Positions 1-7,016 are shown, counted from the stretch's first letter. The stretch: DNA of 7,176 bases from an uncultured Alistipes sp. (GCA_934754975.1 CAKVKI010000136.1:1-7176); one strand, 5' to 3'. Notes: generated by a model not told the origin, from the sequence alone. Made by a program: numbers and translations.

Positions 1-290
1 GGCTGATCCTGCGCACGCTCGAAATATACACCGACACTGTGACGATGGCCCGGTACGATGCCACCCGGGGCGTTGTTATAGGAGATATCTATCCCGACCG
101 GGTGCCGCTCGTGGTTTTCAACGGTTCTTTTTCTTCGATCGAATCATGGCTGAAGATGTGCCGGGCCGATGCCTTCTCGGTGTCGGCCGACGTGCCGATG
201 CACTATTTCTACATGCTCCCTGTCGAAGCCGTGCAGACCTATGGCGTGCGGGGAAAATACGGCGCGATCTGTATCGACATCGTGGAGTGA
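1..290 (+). CDS. C-terminal fragment of a protein ending in a TonB-plug-like domain
   Basis: The reading frame is open from the left edge (first full codon at 3) to a TGA at 288-290, giving 95 visible residues; the true start lies outside the window. The fragment has the order of a TonB-dependent receptor plug domain: a strand with the core LVVFNG, about 45 residues, then YGVRGKYGAICIDIVE, which resembles the plug signature YGxRGxxGxIxI. In plug domains these elements are the displayed-ligand strand and the last strands before the barrel. Here the protein stops four residues after the signature, so there is no barrel behind it. In Bacteroidota, such terminal plug-like modules occur on regulatory or scaffold proteins and on TonB/M56-type sensor proteins; which one this is cannot be told from the fragment. 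An EIYTD segment near the left edge is not diagnostic. GC content is like the right-hand genes and unlike the next gene. Family assignment is by motif only. Confidence 0.6.
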   Translation, partial: LILRTLEIYTDTVTMARYDATRGVVIGDIYPDRVPLVVFNGSFSSIESWLKMCRADAFSVSADVPMHYFYMLPVEAVQTYGVRGKYGAICIDIVE

Positions 291-468
291 TTTTCGCCGG
301 AATACGGCTGCCGAAACCGCGTTGTACGTCGATTCGTGGTAATTGATATTCGTATTGTATGCTGGGTGCATATGCTTCTGACTGGCAATCGACGCATATT
401 TTGTCATAGATGAAATACCCTGTACAGAGCTTCGAGAGTCTCTGCGTGGGGCGTTTTTTGAAGAATGT

Positions 469-499
469 TTTGGTATGTGCAATAATTTGATTATATTTA
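469..499 (+). promoter_or_regulatory. Bacteroidota-type promoter for the beta-barrel gene
   Basis: TTTG at 469-472 (-33 element) is followed by exactly 19 bases and then TATATTTA at 492-499, which matches the TAnnTTTG -7 consensus of Bacteroidota at every fixed base except the last. Transcription would start near 505, leaving a leader of roughly 20 bases before the ATG at 527. The leader is A-rich with no Shine-Dalgarno match, as is usual in this phylum. The motifs and spacing are seen directly; activity is inferred. Confidence 0.6.
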
Positions 500-526
500 G
501 GAAACCCTTGAAAAATCCCTAAAAAA

Positions 527-1288
527 ATGAAAAATATTTTCATACTCTTTATTGTCGTTGTCTTTGTTTCCGAATGTGCATATTCTCAGCAAATAGACAT
601 CGTCAGGCTCAAAATTGGCAAAAGTATTACCGGGCAGATTACGGCATCCAGCGATGAATTTGTTTCGATTTCCACGTCTGACGGGATGGAATACACATAT
701 CCGGTTGCCGACATAAAAAGAATTAAACATCACCGTCAGGTGGTGAATAATGTCAGTTATATTTTGGAGGCGGGCATCGCATGTTTTGGTGCCGGCCGCT
801 CAGCCGTGAGTTATGAAGGGGCGTTTGCATCGCTTTACAGATTGCGTCCTCGGCTGCTTGTCGGAGGTGGGGTTGCTGTACAATATCTGAATTATGCGAA
901 TTGGTACGGCAAGCATGACACAGATGTGGATGCTGGCAGTTTTGATTTGGATAAACATGAGAAAGGAATAGGTGTTCCGATTTATGCCGAAGCTCGTTAT
1001 TTTTTGACTCGTCCGGGAATGTTTGCCTTCTTTGCCGATCTGAAAGCAGGCTATCGCGTCGGTAAAAGTTCGGGATTTTACCTGAGTCCTATGGTTGGCG
1101 TAATGGTCAGCCGTACCATAACTTTTGGTGTTGGCGCGAGTTTTTGGGATCTGCGTCGCTATTATACGAAAGTAACATATACCGGATATATTCCGTCATT
1201 TCAGGGATATGGGGCTAAATTGGAGGAAATCGATATGGATAAACATAAGAAACCCAATTTTTGGTTGCGTTTGGGTGTGAAGTTTTGA
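527..1288 (+). CDS. Exported protein, probable outer-membrane beta-barrel with small N-terminal beta domain
   Basis: The protein has 253 residues. Residues 1-20 are a classic signal peptide (MKN start, hydrophobic ILFIVVVFV, cleavage likely after AYS before QQ). The Cys at 17 is preceded by Glu, so it does not make a lipobox. Residues 23-67 look like the short module common in Bacteroidota envelope proteins (DIVRLKIGKSITGQI, a strand, a DG turn, YPVADIKRI). From about 77 to the end there are alternating amphipathic strands with Gly and aromatic residues (LVGGGVAVQYLNY, MFAFFADLKAGYRVG, LSPMVGVMVSRTITFGVGAS), ending WLRLGVKF with a terminal Phe, the usual signal for BAM-dependent insertion. 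This fits a small 8-10 strand barrel; ligand and function are unknown. The start is fixed by the signal peptide and the promoter 28 bases upstream. The gene stands alone, tail to tail with the MazG-like gene. It is AT-rich: 21 of 60 bases at 541-600 are G or C, against 42 of 60 at 3061-3120. That suggests recent acquisition or a fast-changing surface locus. Confidence 0.75.
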   Translation: MKNIFILFIVVVFVSECAYSQQIDIVRLKIGKSITGQITASSDEFVSISTSDGMEYTYPVADIKRIKHHRQVVNNVSYILEAGIACFGAGRSAVSYEGAFASLYRLRPRLLVGGGVAVQYLNYANWYGKHDTDVDAGSFDLDKHEKGIGVPIYAEARYFLTRPGMFAFFADLKAGYRVGKSSGFYLSPMVGVMVSRTITFGVGASFWDLRRYYTKVTYTGYIPSFQGYGAKLEEIDMDKHKKPNFWLRLGVKF

Positions 1289-1342
1289 TCGGAGCCGATA
1301 TTGCCGATTGGTCGAGCATCTTTTCGGTGCGGACGGTTTGCT

Positions 1343-1663
1343 TTAGAGCTTCGGATTGTTGTGGTGCCGCTCCCTGTCGCGCGAGGTTTTCTTGGCGAAG
1401 TTGGCTTCCATGGCAGCCGTGAGGTCCACGCCTGTTTGGTTGGCCAGGCACGTCAGCACCCACAGCACGTCGGCAATCTCATCCGCAAGATTGCATTTTT
1501 CGCCCTCCTTGAAGGACTGGTCGCCGTATTTGCGTGCCATGATGCGTGCCAGCTCCCCCACTTCTTCGGTCAGCACGGCCATATTGGTCAATTCGCTGAA
1601 GTAGCGCACTCCGTACTCTTTGATCCATGTATCGACCTGCCGCTGTAATTCGCTTAGTTCCAT
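1343..1663 (-). CDS. MazG-like nucleotide pyrophosphohydrolase
   Basis: This is a 106-residue all-alpha MazG/dUTPase-superfamily enzyme, expected to hydrolyse (d)NTPs to (d)NMP and pyrophosphate with Mg2+ in the cytoplasm, a nucleotide-pool cleaning role. The metal-binding motif is complete: EEVGE at 33-37 (E33, E34, E37) and DEIAD at 61-65 (E62, D65), matching EExxE followed by ExxD. The C-terminus, from KKTSRDR to NNPKL, is a basic tail typical of the small stand-alone Bacteroidota members. The start MELSELQ was chosen at 1663. An upstream in-frame ATG at 1759 would add 32 residues unlike the family and would run translation through the terminator hairpin. The only promoter-like element I see is TACCTTTC at 1689-1682 (7 of 8 to TAnnTTTG), directly after the T-tract of the upstream terminator and without a clear TTTG 19 bases ahead. 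The preferred substrate cannot be read from the sequence. A true long two-domain MazG is excluded by length. Confidence 0.88.
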   Translation of the reverse strand: MELSELQRQVDTWIKEYGVRYFSELTNMAVLTEEVGELARIMARKYGDQSFKEGEKCNLADEIADVLWVLTCLANQTGVDLTAAMEANFAKKTSRDRERHHNNPKL

Positions 1664-1690
1664 TGTCCGTCTGATTTTTCCGAAAGGTAC

Positions 1691-1727
1691 GAAAAAATCC
1701 CGCTTCCCCGGACAGGAGGAAGCGGGA
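1691..1727 (-). terminator. Intrinsic terminator closing the M16-to-transglutaminase gene cluster
   Basis: On the minus strand, a perfect 10-bp stem (TCCCGCTTCC at 1727-1718 pairing with GGAAGCGGGA at 1707-1698) closes a 10-base loop and is followed at once by six T residues (1697-1692). This is a textbook rho-independent terminator in the minus direction only. It lies about 120 bases past the stop of the DUF3857/transglutaminase gene (stop at 1850) and 27 bases before the MazG-like start, so it separates those two transcription units. Confidence 0.85.
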
Positions 1728-1849
1728 AATGCGATATTCGCGCCGCATGCTTCCACCAACGCTGTGGGCTTTTAGACCGGGTGCGGGCTGTCGATCCCGC
1801 TTTTATCCATATGTTCCGGTTTTCGTTTCTATCCTCAGGCCCCTGCCTT

Positions 1850-3724
1850 CTACTGCTTTTTCAGTACGAAGTTGGCGTTGAATACCTTGGCCCGCCCGTT
1901 GAGGAAGTCACGATACTCTTCGAACATTTCCCGGGGATAGGTCCCGGCTTTTATCGAGGTGCGCTGTTCGACGGTAATCAGTCCCGGTTCGATATCGACC
2001 TGCTGCGAATAGCTGCCGAACGGCGCCGTGACGTCGCACGAGACCGGACGCGCTTCGATCTGCATGTTTTCGGGCATGCGGATCCTCACGATCGTCCTGT
2101 CGACGTAACCGATCGGATAATAGATATCGTACAGACGTTCCTTGTCCCGGTACATTTTTTCTTTGCTGAACGGAGTCAGAGGCAGAAAACAGCGGTTGCC
2201 CGTGGTGCTGAAATACTTGGGCGACGAGATGTCATACGCGATCTCGATCGAGGGCAGTGCGGTTTTCTGCTCGTCGAAGGTGATGTTCGACACCTTGATC
2301 ATCGGGATTTTCAGGTCGCCGAGCAGAAAGTCGGCGCGTTTCTTCTCCTCTTTTTTTGGGAATCCCATCATCCGTTCGTACTGCGCCACTTCGTAACGTT
2401 CGGTGACATGTCCTTCGGCCGATCCGTCTTCCCGGATCGTAATATCCACCTGCTGTACCATGCGGTTCAGCGAATCGGCATACTGCGGAAGCGTTACGAA
2501 TTCGCCCGTACCGTTGCGGAAGATAACCGCGTCGTGTCCGGCGATGTCCTCATGCACATATCCGAACGGAACGTCGGTATTGGTACATTCCAGCCAGAGG
2601 GTCTCCCCTTCGAGCGGGACACGCAGAATGGCGTGGTTGGCTTGGCTGGGAGATGCGAAGTCGGGATACATTTTCCGGCGCGCCGTGTGGATGATCGCAT
2701 AGTCCGAATCGATTCCGCACTCCTTGAGCATGGCGAGCAGGTAGTTCGAGAGCGCCTTGCAGTCGCCGAATTTGGTGCGGAACACCTCCGCGGCGGACGA
2801 CGGCTGCTGGCCCCCGATGCCGAGCTGGATGCTGACGTAACGGGTCGTTTCGCCCATGTAGTCGTACAATGCCTTCACTTTGTCGCGCGGCGTGGTCAGG
2901 TGGTCCGTGCGGCGGTGTACCTCCTGTTTGAGCGCTTCGGGGAGCTGGTCGCGCCCTTCGAGCAGGCTGCACTGCCAGACTCCGTACGAAGCCCAGTCGC
3001 GCATGCTGCCCTGCGTCTTTTCGTATGTGAAGTCGTATGGGGCGGTCAGCGCCACGGGCAGCAGTTCCAGCAGCGGGGGCCGCGCCGGTTCGGATTTCAG
3101 GGCCGGAACGTTCGTCAGCGTCCAGCGGTAGATGTCGCGGCCGTCGGCGGTGGTCTTTTCCGGTTCCCCGATGTTGAGGCACTTGTAACCGAACCGGGTG
3201 CCTGCAGGCACCGAGACCGAATATACGCCCTTCTGGAGCGATGTGCCCGAGTAGACGGGGATGAACGAAGGAAAACCCAGTATGCCGTCTTTGTCGGCGA
3301 GTTCGTATTCATACCGGACGGTATACGGATAGGCCGGGGCGTAGACCTCCATGTAATACGTTGCGGCGTCTATGGCCAGGTTGCCCGCCGAGAATTCGGT
3401 ATACTTCAGGTCCCCGCGCTTGAGTTTGCGGATCAGCTTGCCGTTGGCGTCGCTGAGAGTTCCCGAAAAACTTTTCAGCGAGGTCGTAGGGCTGACGTAG
3501 CAGGTGAAATTTCCCTTGCCCGTCGCCGTATTGTTGAGAATGGTCGTCTCCTCGATGATTTTGGTCACAGCCGAAGTCGGCGAGTTATAGACGAATTCGA
3601 GCGACATGAGCCGGCATACGGCGTCGCTGTTGCGCAGCAGGCTGTCGGGGACGCCGGGAATCTGGGCGTGCGCCGAAAGCGCGCATATCCCGGCCAGAAA
3701 CAAGAAAAGCGATCTGCGTATCAT
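1850..3724 (-). CDS. Secreted DUF3857 protein with an apparently active transglutaminase-like domain
   Basis: The protein has 624 residues. The signal peptide spans residues 1-20 (RR, LFLFLAGICALSAHA, then QIP), so it acts in the periplasm or at the outer membrane. Residues about 36-215 fit DUF3857, a beta-sandwich region. Residues about 265-390 are a transglutaminase/papain-like core: KFGDCKALSNYLLAML holds nucleophile Cys322, and ANHAILRV holds His364. The third residue, in LWLECTNTD, is Glu379 where most relatives have Asp, with Asp384 close by. The C-terminal part (about 400-624), ending in beta-rich segments, fits the DUF3858-type domain often found behind DUF3857. Bacterial members of this fold are usually proteases, amidases or peptide-crosslinking enzymes; the substrate here is unknown. 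The start ATG overlaps the stop of the upstream paralogue in an ATGA, which implies coupled translation and fixes the start. It is the last gene of its cluster before the terminator at 1691-1727. The domain assignment is firm; activity is inferred from the Cys and His only. Confidence 0.88.
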   Translation of the reverse strand: MIRRSLFLFLAGICALSAHAQIPGVPDSLLRNSDAVCRLMSLEFVYNSPTSAVTKIIEETTILNNTATGKGNFTCYVSPTTSLKSFSGTLSDANGKLIRKLKRGDLKYTEFSAGNLAIDAATYYMEVYAPAYPYTVRYEYELADKDGILGFPSFIPVYSGTSLQKGVYSVSVPAGTRFGYKCLNIGEPEKTTADGRDIYRWTLTNVPALKSEPARPPLLELLPVALTAPYDFTYEKTQGSMRDWASYGVWQCSLLEGRDQLPEALKQEVHRRTDHLTTPRDKVKALYDYMGETTRYVSIQLGIGGQQPSSAAEVFRTKFGDCKALSNYLLAMLKECGIDSDYAIIHTARRKMYPDFASPSQANHAILRVPLEGETLWLECTNTDVPFGYVHEDIAGHDAVIFRNGTGEFVTLPQYADSLNRMVQQVDITIREDGSAEGHVTERYEVAQYERMMGFPKKEEKKRADFLLGDLKIPMIKVSNITFDEQKTALPSIEIAYDISSPKYFSTTGNRCFLPLTPFSKEKMYRDKERLYDIYYPIGYVDRTIVRIRMPENMQIEARPVSCDVTAPFGSYSQQVDIEPGLITVEQRTSIKAGTYPREMFEEYRDFLNGRAKVFNANFVLKKQ

Positions 3725-5685
3725 CCCCGCTGTTTTTTCCGGATTACGAGCTGGCTGTTGCTGAGGTCGGCTACCATGCCGTAGAACGTATTGAGGTCTT
3801 CGAATTCGGCAGGCAGGTAAAGGATCCGCTTGAGGCCGAACTGGAAGTTGAACTGTACGTATTGGCCGGACGAGTTGCGTATGTATCGGCAGCTCGCGCC
3901 GTCCTCATAGGCGGATATGTTGATGTTCTTGGGCAGTTCCTCGACGGCGTAGCCTTCGGGAAGCTCCAGTGTGCAGCGGATGCTGTAGGCAATCGACAGG
4001 GGGAATTCGATGGGCAGCGTGCGGGATTGTGCGTTGAGTTTGTTCGTGGACATGAACGGCACGATCGTCGCGTTGATATAGACGAATTCATCGGTAGCCG
4101 AGGGCTGGACCGTGGCCTGGTATTTCTGTACGACCATATTGGTTCCGACGCCTTCGATGTCGAAATCCTCGATCTGGATGCCGTGTTCTTTTTCCAGACT
4201 TTCGACATACTCTTCCTGCGATTTGGCGTTGGTGTAGGCCGTGCTTACTGCCAGTGCCGCCTGATTCGCATCCTGCTGAATGAAAGTGCCCGTCAGCGTA
4301 TTGTCCTCGTTGAGCTTGAGGATCATGTTGATAACGGAAGTGTTTTTGACGAGGTTCGTCAGGTCGCACCATCCGGTGCCGTCGTTCACGCCGTATATGC
4401 GCGCCCGGTCCACGAGCAATGCGGTCGGCAGCAGGTTGAGACTCGAATTGGGGCGGGTGCCGTCCAGGTAGGCGTAATTTCCGCCGCCCAGGGCGACGCG
4501 CACGATGAAAGCATTGATGCCGTCGATGGTGGGATGCGTATAGGAAAGGCGTCCCATGTGGCGCGGGCTGAGCAGGACGGGAACCGCTTCGAATCCGGCG
4601 TCTTTGAGGGCCGCCATCAGTACGAAATTGATGTCGGCGCTCGATCCGGTTCCTTTGTTCGCCGCGGCGCGCGGACCTTTCGAGAAGAGGCGGTACTCCT
4701 CGTTCCATTTCATCTTCGACTGCACCAGGCGCAGTACCTGCCGGATTTTCTCCTCGGGCGTACCCTCTGCGGCCTTTATCGCCGCCACTTCCTCCTTATA
4801 TGGGTTTCCAATGCGGCAGTGGGTGTCGAACGTGCTTTTGCGCAGGGCTTCGTTCACGTCCTCCCACGTGGTCGTATAGTTTTTGACGGGCGACTGCGGA
4901 AATGCGATCTGCGACAGTTCGAAATCGAGCGTCGAGCGGAAATCGTTGAGACTCCAGACATACTCTTCGCGCTTGAGGGCCGGGATGTCCGTAGCGTCGG
5001 TGGTGATGTTGCGGATGTTGTACGACAAACTGTTCGGGCCGCTGCCGAGCGTGCTGGTCGAAGTGTTTTCGTTCACGTTGATCTGTACATATCCCTTCAT
5101 GGAGATGTTGAACCGGAAGAATTCGGGGATGGCGGCCTCCATATGGCTGCGCATGACGGGGATGTCGTGCTGGAACCGGAACGACGGAATATAGGTGATG
5201 TTCTTCGACGATATGCGGTATTTGTATTCGATGACCGTGCCTTCGCGGACTTCGGGAATCGAAAATTTGATGAGTTTGCGGTTTTCGTCGATCTGTTCCG
5301 TGAAGACGTACTGTTTTTTGAGGGGCGTTTTTACGATCTTGCCGTCCACGAGGTTGTAGGCCGTCGCGTCGATACCCGAAACGGTTTCACGAATGTTGTA
5401 GTTGTCGATGTAGGAGAGCGAGACGTCGGCCTGGTCGGTGCCTTCGGGTTTGAGGATCTTGATGCGGGCGCGGTAGTCGCGCGTGATGAGGATGTCATTG
5501 CCGATCTGGTAATAGAGACTGCTTTCCTCGTTGAGGTAGACGGCGTCGGCATCGGAATCTTTGTCGTAACTCGTCATGCGGAGTTCATCGGCGGATACCT
5601 TTCCGAACCTGTAATCGGGGGATTGTGCGTGCAGGGGGACACACACGAGTGCCGCGAGCAGCGACAGGAGAGTTAATTTAGGCAT
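3721..5685 (-). CDS. Secreted DUF3857 protein with a degenerate transglutaminase fold
   Basis: The protein has 654 residues. The signal peptide is residues 1-20 (MPKLTLLSLLAALVCVPLHA, then QSP). DUF3857 occupies about 50-225 (DILITRDYRARIKIL, then IPEVREGTVIEYKYRI, a hallmark strand pair). A transglutaminase-like core lies at about 300-415. In ungapped comparison with the neighbour, GTGSSADINFVLMAALKDAG places Ser349 at the catalytic Cys position. The His region reads GINAFIVRV with no His, while YLDGT keeps Asp408. Both nucleophile and base are therefore missing, and the protein should not catalyse transglutaminase chemistry; Ser with Asp but no His is not a recognisable alternative triad. 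The C-terminal third (about 445-654) is beta-rich and fits the long tail of the family. Related Bacteroidota proteins often carry the same SADIN-type degeneration, so this looks like an established subfamily, not decay; the frame is intact throughout. The ATG at 5685 lacks a Shine-Dalgarno match and follows an 83-base gap from the methyltransferase. A binding, scaffold or chaperone role beside its active paralogue is my inference. Confidence 0.87.
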   Translation of the reverse strand: MPKLTLLSLLAALVCVPLHAQSPDYRFGKVSADELRMTSYDKDSDADAVYLNEESSLYYQIGNDILITRDYRARIKILKPEGTDQADVSLSYIDNYNIRETVSGIDATAYNLVDGKIVKTPLKKQYVFTEQIDENRKLIKFSIPEVREGTVIEYKYRISSKNITYIPSFRFQHDIPVMRSHMEAAIPEFFRFNISMKGYVQINVNENTSTSTLGSGPNSLSYNIRNITTDATDIPALKREEYVWSLNDFRSTLDFELSQIAFPQSPVKNYTTTWEDVNEALRKSTFDTHCRIGNPYKEEVAAIKAAEGTPEEKIRQVLRLVQSKMKWNEEYRLFSKGPRAAANKGTGSSADINFVLMAALKDAGFEAVPVLLSPRHMGRLSYTHPTIDGINAFIVRVALGGGNYAYLDGTRPNSSLNLLPTALLVDRARIYGVNDGTGWCDLTNLVKNTSVINMILKLNEDNTLTGTFIQQDANQAALAVSTAYTNAKSQEEYVESLEKEHGIQIEDFDIEGVGTNMVVQKYQATVQPSATDEFVYINATIVPFMSTNKLNAQSRTLPIEFPLSIAYSIRCTLELPEGYAVEELPKNINISAYEDGASCRYIRNSSGQYVQFNFQFGLKRILYLPAEFEDLNTFYGMVADLSNSQLVIRKKQRG

Positions 5686-5701
5686 AGTGGGTTAGTTTTT
5701 G

Positions 5702-5722
5702 GTTATGTCAAGGTAAGAAAAA
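5702..5722 (-). promoter_or_regulatory. Weak candidate internal promoter before the DUF3857 pair
   Basis: The 83-base gap between the methyltransferase stop and the DUF3857 start (5686-5768) is AT-rich, the only such gap in the cluster. On the minus strand it contains TACCTTGA at 5715-5708, a 6-of-8 match to the TAnnTTTG -7 element, placed so that transcription would start about 17 bases before the ATG. No TTTG lies at the expected 19-21 base spacing; the nearest is 33 bases upstream. No terminator-like hairpin precedes it. Treat it as possible only. Confidence 0.25.
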
Positions 5723-5768
5723 ATTCCTACATTGAATACTTTTCGACCCAAAAATCCTATTTCCCGGC

Positions 5769-6416
5769 TTATTTTATCCGAATCAGGTTCAGACCGTCCC
5801 GCAGCGGTACGATCACGTTTTCCACGCGCGGGTCTTCGGAGACCATGCGGTTGAACTCCATCAGGGCCTGTGTGTGGCGGTCGTTGTGCGCGACGGGCTG
5901 CACGACTTTTCCCGACCAGAGAATGTTGTCGGCGATCAGCACTGATCCGCTGTGTACCAATGGTTTGCCGCCGTCGTCTCCCATCAGCATCCGGTAATAA
6001 TCCGGGTATTCGCGTTTGTCGCCGTCGATGAACACGAGGTCGAACGTGCCGCCCAATGCGGACGCGGTCTCCAGCGCCGAGCCGATGTGGAGCCGGATTT
6101 TTGAGCCGTGCGCACTGCGGTCGAAGAACGACTGCGCCAGCTCTTCCAACTCGTCCTCCACCTCCAGGGTGTGTAATTCGGCGCCTTCGTCCAGCCCTGA
6201 GGCCATGCAAAGCGCCGAATATCCCGTGAAAGTCCCGATTTCCAGCACCCGCTGCGGCCGAAGCATCCGCACGAGCATTTCCAGCAGGCGGCCCTGGATA
6301 TGGCCCGACAGCATGCGGGGCTGTATGACCCGCAGGTTGGTCTCGCGGTCCAATTCGTGCAGCAACTCCTCTTCGGGCGAGGTGTGGTCGCGGATATATT
6401 GTTCGAGTGCGTCCAT
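5769..6416 (-). CDS. Class I SAM-dependent O-methyltransferase (caffeoyl-CoA OMT family)
   Basis: This 215-residue cytoplasmic methyltransferase of the O-methyltransferase family 3 (PF01596 type) has no signal peptide. Motif I for SAM binding is VLEIGTFTGYSALCMASGL at 57-75, with the acidic ribose-binding residue in HTLEVEDE (Glu85). The metal site of the family is present: FIDGDKREY at 129-137 with Asp131, and LIADN at 160-164 with Asp163 and Asn164. The family methylates catechol-like or other vicinal-hydroxyl small molecules with a divalent metal; the physiological substrate in Bacteroidota is not known. The start MDALEQYI at 6416 shares one base with the stop of the DJ-1-like gene (TAATG). 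An in-frame ATG at 6500 would add 28 residues overlapping that gene and unlike the family, so it was not used. Length and motifs are complete. Confidence 0.9.
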   Translation of the reverse strand: MDALEQYIRDHTSPEEELLHELDRETNLRVIQPRMLSGHIQGRLLEMLVRMLRPQRVLEIGTFTGYSALCMASGLDEGAELHTLEVEDELEELAQSFFDRSAHGSKIRLHIGSALETASALGGTFDLVFIDGDKREYPDYYRMLMGDDGGKPLVHSGSVLIADNILWSGKVVQPVAHNDRHTQALMEFNRMVSEDPRVENVIVPLRDGLNLIRIK

Positions 6417-7012
6417 TATTCCCGGTAGAAGCCGTGTTTGTTGAATGTATATGATTCCGTGATCCGGTCGGGTGTGTCGGCCTGAAACGCGAGCAGGCAT
6501 TCGCGGGTGAATTCGAGATACCCCGTGCCGTTTGCCGTCACGATGCCGCCGTCGCGTACGGCCTGCCGCTCCTCATAGAGGGCTTCGCCCGTGTAGTTCG
6601 CCCCGCCCCACTTTTTCAGCATTTCTACCGTGTTGCCCGTATGCCGCACACCGTTCAGGAAGCCGTGCGCGGCCATGAACGAAGCGGCATTGCAAATGGC
6701 TCCGACGGGGATTCCGCGATTGAGCGCCTCGCCGACGAGCGGCGCGATCCGTTCCGCTCCGGCCGACGCCCACTGCATGCCGCCGACCAGAATCAGCCCG
6801 GCGCACCTCTCCGGAAGCGCTGAAGCGTCGTAATCGGGCGTTACGCACAATCCGCCGATCGACCGGACGGGCTGCCCGCCGGGAGACATGTATTTGACGG
6901 CGTACGAAGCCGGACGGCCCGGCGATACGCCCGCACAGAGGGCCGGGGCGAGGAACGCCGCCTCCCAGTCTGCAAATTCGTCGAGCAGGACGAATACGAT
7001 CTCTTTTTCCAT
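6416..7012 (-). CDS. DJ-1/PfpI-family protein (class I glutamine amidotransferase-like)
   Basis: This 198-residue flavodoxin-like alpha/beta protein has no export signal. The nucleophile elbow is GAICNAASFMA at 104-114, with Cys107 in the position of the DJ-1 reactive cysteine. The acidic partner that stabilises it is Glu17 in DEFADWEAAF. GLILVGGMQW at 72-81 matches the LxGG strand that precedes the active site in PfpI-like proteins, and HTGNTVEM at 124-131 follows the elbow as in the YoaZ-like branch. Members are assigned roles as glyoxalases, deglycases, chaperones or redox sensors; which applies here cannot be decided. The ATG at 7012 is 4 bases after the M16 peptidase stop, with AAGG just ahead overlapping that stop, a modest Shine-Dalgarno. 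The gene sits inside the cluster and is coupled to the methyltransferase by a TAATG junction. Confidence 0.87.
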   Translation of the reverse strand: MEKEIVFVLLDEFADWEAAFLAPALCAGVSPGRPASYAVKYMSPGGQPVRSIGGLCVTPDYDASALPERCAGLILVGGMQWASAGAERIAPLVGEALNRGIPVGAICNAASFMAAHGFLNGVRHTGNTVEMLKKWGGANYTGEALYEERQAVRDGGIVTANGTGYLEFTRECLLAFQADTPDRITESYTFNKHGFYRE

Positions 7013-7016
7013 AACC

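Noticed and set aside
425..459. A hairpin (CAGAG/CTCTG) followed by a TTTTTT run, as a terminator for the plug-like gene.
   Set aside because: The stem is only 5 bp, the T-run starts 9 bases after it, and the run sits just ahead of the promoter of the next gene.
410..490. A 26-codon open frame (begins MKYPVQSF) in the spacer before the barrel gene.
   Set aside because: It has no ribosome-binding or promoter support of its own, it overlaps the -33 element of the next gene, and such a length is expected by chance.
1288..1308. An ATCGG/CCGAT stem between the convergent barrel and MazG-like genes as a bidirectional terminator.
   Set aside because: The stem is 5 bp with no T-tract directly after it on either strand, too weak to call.
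1781..3784. A 667-codon open frame on the plus strand opposite the active DUF3857/transglutaminase gene.
   Set aside because: It is in exact codon register with the real gene on the other strand, so it stays open only because the real gene avoids TTA, CTA and TCA codons in GC-rich DNA. Its translation is Arg/Val-rich with no domain pattern or signal peptide, while the minus-strand protein has a signal peptide and family motifs.
3862..5676. A 604-codon open frame on the plus strand opposite the degenerate DUF3857 gene.
   Set aside because: Same codon-register mirror effect as for the neighbouring gene; the translation shows no recognisable family features.
3721..5685. The degenerate DUF3857 gene as a decaying pseudogene.
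   Set aside because: The frame is intact over 654 codons with a sound signal peptide and coupled translation, and the missing Cys/His is a pattern I associate with a stable subfamily, so it is a pseudoenzyme rather than a pseudogene.
6416..6500. An upstream start for the O-methyltransferase adding 28 residues.
   Set aside because: The extension overlaps the DJ-1-like gene and does not resemble the family N-terminus; the TAATG junction start gives the usual length.
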